Below, piece after piece: positions 61,343 to 64,000 of a stretch of 64,000 nt of DNA; position 1 is the stretch's first letter, and each line of letters begins with the position of its first letter. The notes under the pieces are model-generated. The model ran no database searches. It was given only the letters and a program-made list of their open reading frames with translations, and was not told the origin of the DNA. The DNA comes from JBQTII01 sp052387905 (GTDB lineage: Bacteria > Actinomycetota > Actinomycetes > Sporichthyales > Sporichthyaceae): contig JBQTIR010000005.1 of assembly GCA_052387905.1 (NCBI GenBank), positions 186,001 through 250,000 on the forward strand, read 5' to 3'. A program made the translations under genes and the position numbers.

Positions 61343-61370
61343 CCCCTGACCTGCACAAAGAGGTCAGGGG
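61343..61370 (+). terminator. Terminator after tRNA-Leu
   Basis: CCCCTGACCT / AGGTCAGGGG, a perfect 10-bp stem with an 8-nt loop, followed by CTTCTTCG; 15 bp after the tRNA. Confidence 0.85.
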
Positions 61371-61390
61371 CTTCTTCGTGCAAGATCATC

Positions 61391-61409
61391 GGGGAGCATT
61401 TTGGGGAAC
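61391..61409 (+). repeat. Left GGGGA pair of tRNA-Leu micro-element
   Basis: GGGGAGC (61391) and GGGGAAC (61403), 12 bp apart. The whole stretch to ACACC recurs with few changes at 61767-61788. Confidence 0.65.
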
Positions 61410-61489
61410 ACCGAACCCCGTGACAGGCGTCGGTGAGGGCCCTCGCGACGTCCACATGTAGGCATGCACATCTATCGGGCCGGCCGCTG

Positions 61490-61630
61490 ATGGCCTCGCT
61501 GGTGGAGCGGTCGCGGCGCGACGGGAGAGCGTTCCAGGTGGGTTGGCGCCAGGACGGGACCTGCACTCGGACACGTTCGGGACAAAACGGCAGGCGTTGC
61601 GCTTCAAGTGCGACGTTCGGCGTAACCGCT
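61490..61630 (+). pseudogene. Integrase N-terminal (arm-binding domain) remnant
   Basis: ATG 61490: MASLVERSRRDGRAFQVGWRQDG matches the start of AP2/Arm-type integrases. After a frame shift it continues DTFGTKRQALRFKCDVRRN, which is the usual continuation, then stops. All catalytic parts are missing. Confidence 0.65.
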
Positions 61631-61759
61631 AACGTAGGTCATGGCGTCCCGATAGCCCGCAAGCGCGAGGCGGGTTTCCTCCTGGGCGTCGAGCGGATCC
61701 TCGCCTGCGGCAATCGCTGCAGCGTCATCCAATGGGGCGTCGTATCCCGTGCCATTCAA
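61604..61759 (-). CDS. Hypothetical short protein (possible remnant)
   Basis: 51 aa from TTG 61759: NGTGYDAPLDDAAAIAAGEDPLDAQEETRLALAGYRDAMTYV to the TGA at 61604. The residue pattern looks coding and helical. No clear ribosome-binding site or family; overlaps the end of the integrase remnant. Confidence 0.3.
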   Translation of the reverse strand: MNGTGYDAPLDDAAAIAAGEDPLDAQEETRLALAGYRDAMTYVSGYAERRT

Positions 61760-61766
61760 GATCGAT

Positions 61767-61785
61767 GGGGAATATGTCGGGGAAC
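61767..61785 (+). repeat. Right GGGGA pair of tRNA-Leu micro-element
   Basis: GGGGAAT (61767) and GGGGAAC (61779), 12 bp apart, within a 22-bp near-copy of 61391-61412. Confidence 0.65.
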
Positions 61786-61859
61786 ACCCGACGCTGCTGC
61801 GACCCGGTCCCCGCGATCGCCGACGTCGACGACGAGTCGATTCAGACGCTGATCGACGT

Positions 61860-63116
61860 CTACGGAGGGCGGCTCGCCGACACGGATGAGCCGCCTGGGT
61901 AGTAGCGCCGGTACGGGCCGTCGGGCTGCTTGACTGCGACGATCTCTCCTCGCTTGGCAAGCGCCGAGAGGGCTGCCCGCAGCGATTGCGTGCTGAACCT
62001 GGGATCGGCCACTACCAACAGTTCGTCGGTTTTGCCGCCCGGCAGCTTCGCTACGGCGTCCACCGTCAGGCGGAGGCGCTCGCCCTCACTCATCGGGTCG
62101 TTCGCATTCTTCGTCGCTTTGAAGCCTCGGCGAATCAGAGCGCGAACAGCCTCGGGGTCGTTGATGATCTGGCGTGCTGATTGGTTGCCGGCGGCGATCG
62201 CTTGGGCGTCTCCTGCCGCGATGGCCTGGATTCCAGCAGTCAGGCGAGCCGCGAACGCGCGCTGTTCCTCGGTCATGCTCACTCGGCTGTGGGTGATTCC
62301 GAAGTGCGACGTCACAGTTTCCAAGTACCCGCGTTCCACGAACCGTTTGAGAATCGACTGGACGACGTCCCGCAGGCTGCCGACCTCCCGCCACCGTGGT
62401 TTTGACCGTAGGTAGTCCTCGATCTGCTCCCGCGGGATCACCACCTCGCCGTTCGAGTCGGCGAGCACCTGGTTCAGGTACAGCCCGATCGCGTAGGCCG
62501 TGCGGTAACCCCCCCTGTCGGTCTGAGGCGGAACGGGTCGGGTGACGCGGTACGTCGTGCGCATCTCGTAGGTGGCGCTCGTCTCGAAGGAGAGCAGACC
62601 GTTGTCGGCGAAGCTGCGCAGCGCGAGCGAGGTCGGCATCTCCGGCACACTCGCCGCGACCGACAGGGCTGCCGGGTGGATGTCTGCCGACGTCTGGGCG
62701 AGGGCGTTGAGAATCCGATAGCGGCGAATGGGGGAACGCTCCGTGCCTTCCTTCGCGGAGGTCTTGCCGAAGATCCGCTGCAATGACACATCGAGGTGAG
62801 CTGTAGCGGCCAGAAGAAAGCCGGCAAGCGCCGTCGCCACACCGTCCGGGTCGTCGCGCACGTGCCGGATGAACCCCCCCTCATTTCGCTGCCGCGCGAC
62901 CAGACCGATGGGCGCGAAGCTGTGCACCAGGTACTTCTGCGCGACGGTGACCTGCCCGGCGAACGCAGGCGGTGAGCCCTGGATCTCGATGAACCGCCGG
63001 TAGATCGATGTGACGCCGTACGGGACGTCGTCATCCATGGCGAGGAAGGTCAGTGCCTTGGCCTCGTGGTTGCCGATCGCGGCCAACAGCTCGCCCAGAC
63101 GGGTCTCGGAGATCAT
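61860..63116 (-). CDS. Hypothetical protein, winged-helix-like C-terminus
   Basis: 418 aa from ATG 63116, which overlaps the stop of the upstream HTH gene (ATGA). No motif I recognise in the N-terminal half (FLAMDDDVPYGVTSIYRRFIEIQG). The C-terminal part (LRAALSALAKRGEIVAVKQPDGPYRRYYPGG) resembles a winged helix. The single open frame continues upstream into the neighbouring gene only because that gene is frameshifted, so 63116 is preferred as start. Confidence 0.75.
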   Translation of the reverse strand: MISETRLGELLAAIGNHEAKALTFLAMDDDVPYGVTSIYRRFIEIQGSPPAFAGQVTVAQKYLVHSFAPIGLVARQRNEGGFIRHVRDDPDGVATALAGFLLAATAHLDVSLQRIFGKTSAKEGTERSPIRRYRILNALAQTSADIHPAALSVAASVPEMPTSLALRSFADNGLLSFETSATYEMRTTYRVTRPVPPQTDRGGYRTAYAIGLYLNQVLADSNGEVVIPREQIEDYLRSKPRWREVGSLRDVVQSILKRFVERGYLETVTSHFGITHSRVSMTEEQRAFAARLTAGIQAIAAGDAQAIAAGNQSARQIINDPEAVRALIRRGFKATKNANDPMSEGERLRLTVDAVAKLPGGKTDELLVVADPRFSTQSLRAALSALAKRGEIVAVKQPDGPYRRYYPGGSSVSASRPP

Positions 63117-63989
63117 GAGGACTGGTTGAGCCGGCGCTTGTCCCACGGATTGGCCCGGGGACGCGTTCGCGGAATCCCGGCGGCCTCGAGCACGCGGAAG
63201 AGGCTCGGCGCGACCTCCGATGCCGAACTCCTCGCATATGCGGTCCTGGGACCAGCCCTTCTCGAGATACGCCTCGCGAAGGTCCTCGGGCGTCACCCCG
63301 GGCGGAAGATCCGGGACCTCGATGCCATGGGCAATCGCATCCTCCCGGACGTCCTTCGCCACTCGACCGGTCAGGAGCTCGACGTCGAACGTGCTGAGGC
63401 GGAGATCCACCAGCAAGGTTCGCACCAAGTGTCCATGGAGTGGGCGGCGCAGGTTGAGCGCATTCGCGGGTGCCGGCTGCATGCCGGCCGCGAGGAGCGC
63501 CGCCCCGACCCGCGGGTCCGCCATCAGGTCGTCGAACCGGACTCGGCGATCCGACTGGCCGGTGCGGACGACGGGGAGATGGTGTCGGTGGAGTGCGCGG
63601 AGCACTGTCGCCTCGCTCACGCCCAAGTGCTCACCGATCTGTCGGCTCGACCACTCCTGACCGACGTAGAGGCGAATCAGCTCCTCTCGGTCGAGCCGCC
63701 ACCGGCGTGACTTGACCTGAACTTCAGCGGTGTGGCGCAACTGGATGCCCGCTGCCTTGACTTCGGCCACGAGGCGGTCGTGGCTCACGCGCAACCGTGC
63801 TCCGACCTCGACCAGGGAGAGCCCGAGGTCGTTGTAGAGGTAGACCAGCAGTCCGGGATCGGGTGGCCAAGGCCAGTGCGGGACGTGTTTCCAGCCACCG
63901 ACGCCGCGCGGGCGCGGGTCGCACACAGCTGCTGCGTGACCTGCGTCAACGTGAGAACCGCGCACCGCCTCGACCGTGGCCTCGTTCAT
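63113..63989 (-). pseudogene. Multi-HTH DNA-binding protein, frameshifted near its 3' end
   Basis: Starts at ATG 63989 or further upstream beyond the window. It contains repeated HTH units (LSLVEVGARLRVSHDRLVAEVKAAG; WSSRQIGEHLGVSEATVLRALHRHH; WSQDRICEEFGI). After EEFGI the frame breaks near 63217; in another frame EVAPSLFRVLEAAGIPRTR to RRLNQSS and a TGA at 63113 complete the HTH and overlap the next gene's ATG. One extra C/G base explains it, by mutation or sequencing error. Confidence 0.7.
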
Positions 63990-64000
63990 GGGCGGCGGGG

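Larger units (their letters stand above)
61329..61790. mobile_element. Decayed micro-element next to tRNA-Leu
   Basis: Contains an integrase N-terminal remnant and two copies of a GGGGA pair with 12-bp spacing (61391/61403 and 61767/61779), 376 bp apart. The tRNA-Leu 3' end is not visibly duplicated within the window, so the element's limits are not proven. Confidence 0.5.

Noticed and set aside
61860..63989. A single 709-aa protein
   Set aside because: The middle segment (GGRAEPLPRARGRRDSANASPG) is low-quality, while another frame gives a proper HTH end and an ATGA overlap with an internal start.

Overview
The window is a high-GC actinobacterial chromosome segment spanning the replication origin. 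The evidence is the gene order trxB-trxA-cwlM-(GNAT)-parB-parA-rsmG-khpB-yidC-yidD-rnpA-rpmH | dnaA-oriC-dnaN-gnd-recF-dciA-gyrB-gyrA-DUF3566-tRNA-Ile, together with a later ppiA-rhomboid-crgA-DUF881-sortase-trpG and pknB-pknA-pbpA-rodA-pstP-fhaB-fhaA block. A gnd gene between dnaN and recF, a DLW-39 small protein beside tRNA-Ala and PASTA kinases on the Stk/Pbp operon point to a non-mycobacterial actinomycete (Streptomyces/Frankia-like order). The genus cannot be named from the sequence alone.

Layout. 1-8.6 kb: redox genes, cell-wall regulator CwlM, chromosome partitioning (parAB with three parS sites) and the membrane-insertion/RNase P cluster, mostly on the minus strand. 8.6-20.3 kb: dnaA, oriC and replication/topology genes on the plus strand. 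20.5-25.0 kb: tRNA-Ile followed by three tandem mini-cassettes, each bounded by a 47-bp copy of the tRNA 3' end. 25.3-32.4 kb: host genes (DUF1206, LAL regulator, SCP2, acyl-CoA dehydrogenase, SRPBCC, DLW-39). 32.5-41.1 kb: tRNA-Ala with a decayed integrative element (frameshifted integrase, hypothetical membrane genes, DUF5615/DUF433 pair) and a second, more decayed copy. 41.3-47.4 kb: accessory and secreted proteins and a restriction-modification pair. 47.5-61 kb: core cell-envelope, division and Ser/Thr-kinase genes. 61.2-64 kb: tRNA-Leu, an integrase remnant and a two-gene HTH operon.

The most interesting signal is the tRNA-linked cassette architecture. At tRNA-Ile the cassettes are about 2653, 939 and 861 bp from core to core. 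The last two hold essentially one toxin-antitoxin module each (MNT/HepT, HigB-like/HigA-like) and no recombinase. Their ends carry a direct-repeat pair (TGACGGCAAC) spaced exactly 12 bp; in the first two cassettes the second repeat lies exactly 93 bp before the next core (92 bp in the third). The same 12-bp-phased pair design, with different words, is found at the tRNA-Ala element (TGACTGCGG) and the tRNA-Leu remnant (GGGGA). This suggests integrase arm-binding sites and a family of integrase-less cassettes moved in trans. A second non-obvious structure is a set of four TCANNNTGA 9-mers at exact 16-bp intervals at the oriC side of dnaA.

Several genes in the accessory regions are visibly broken: the integrase, the HigB-like toxin, the second DUF5615 copy, the relaxase fragment and the HTH gene at the window end. 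Either decay or sequencing errors could explain individual cases.
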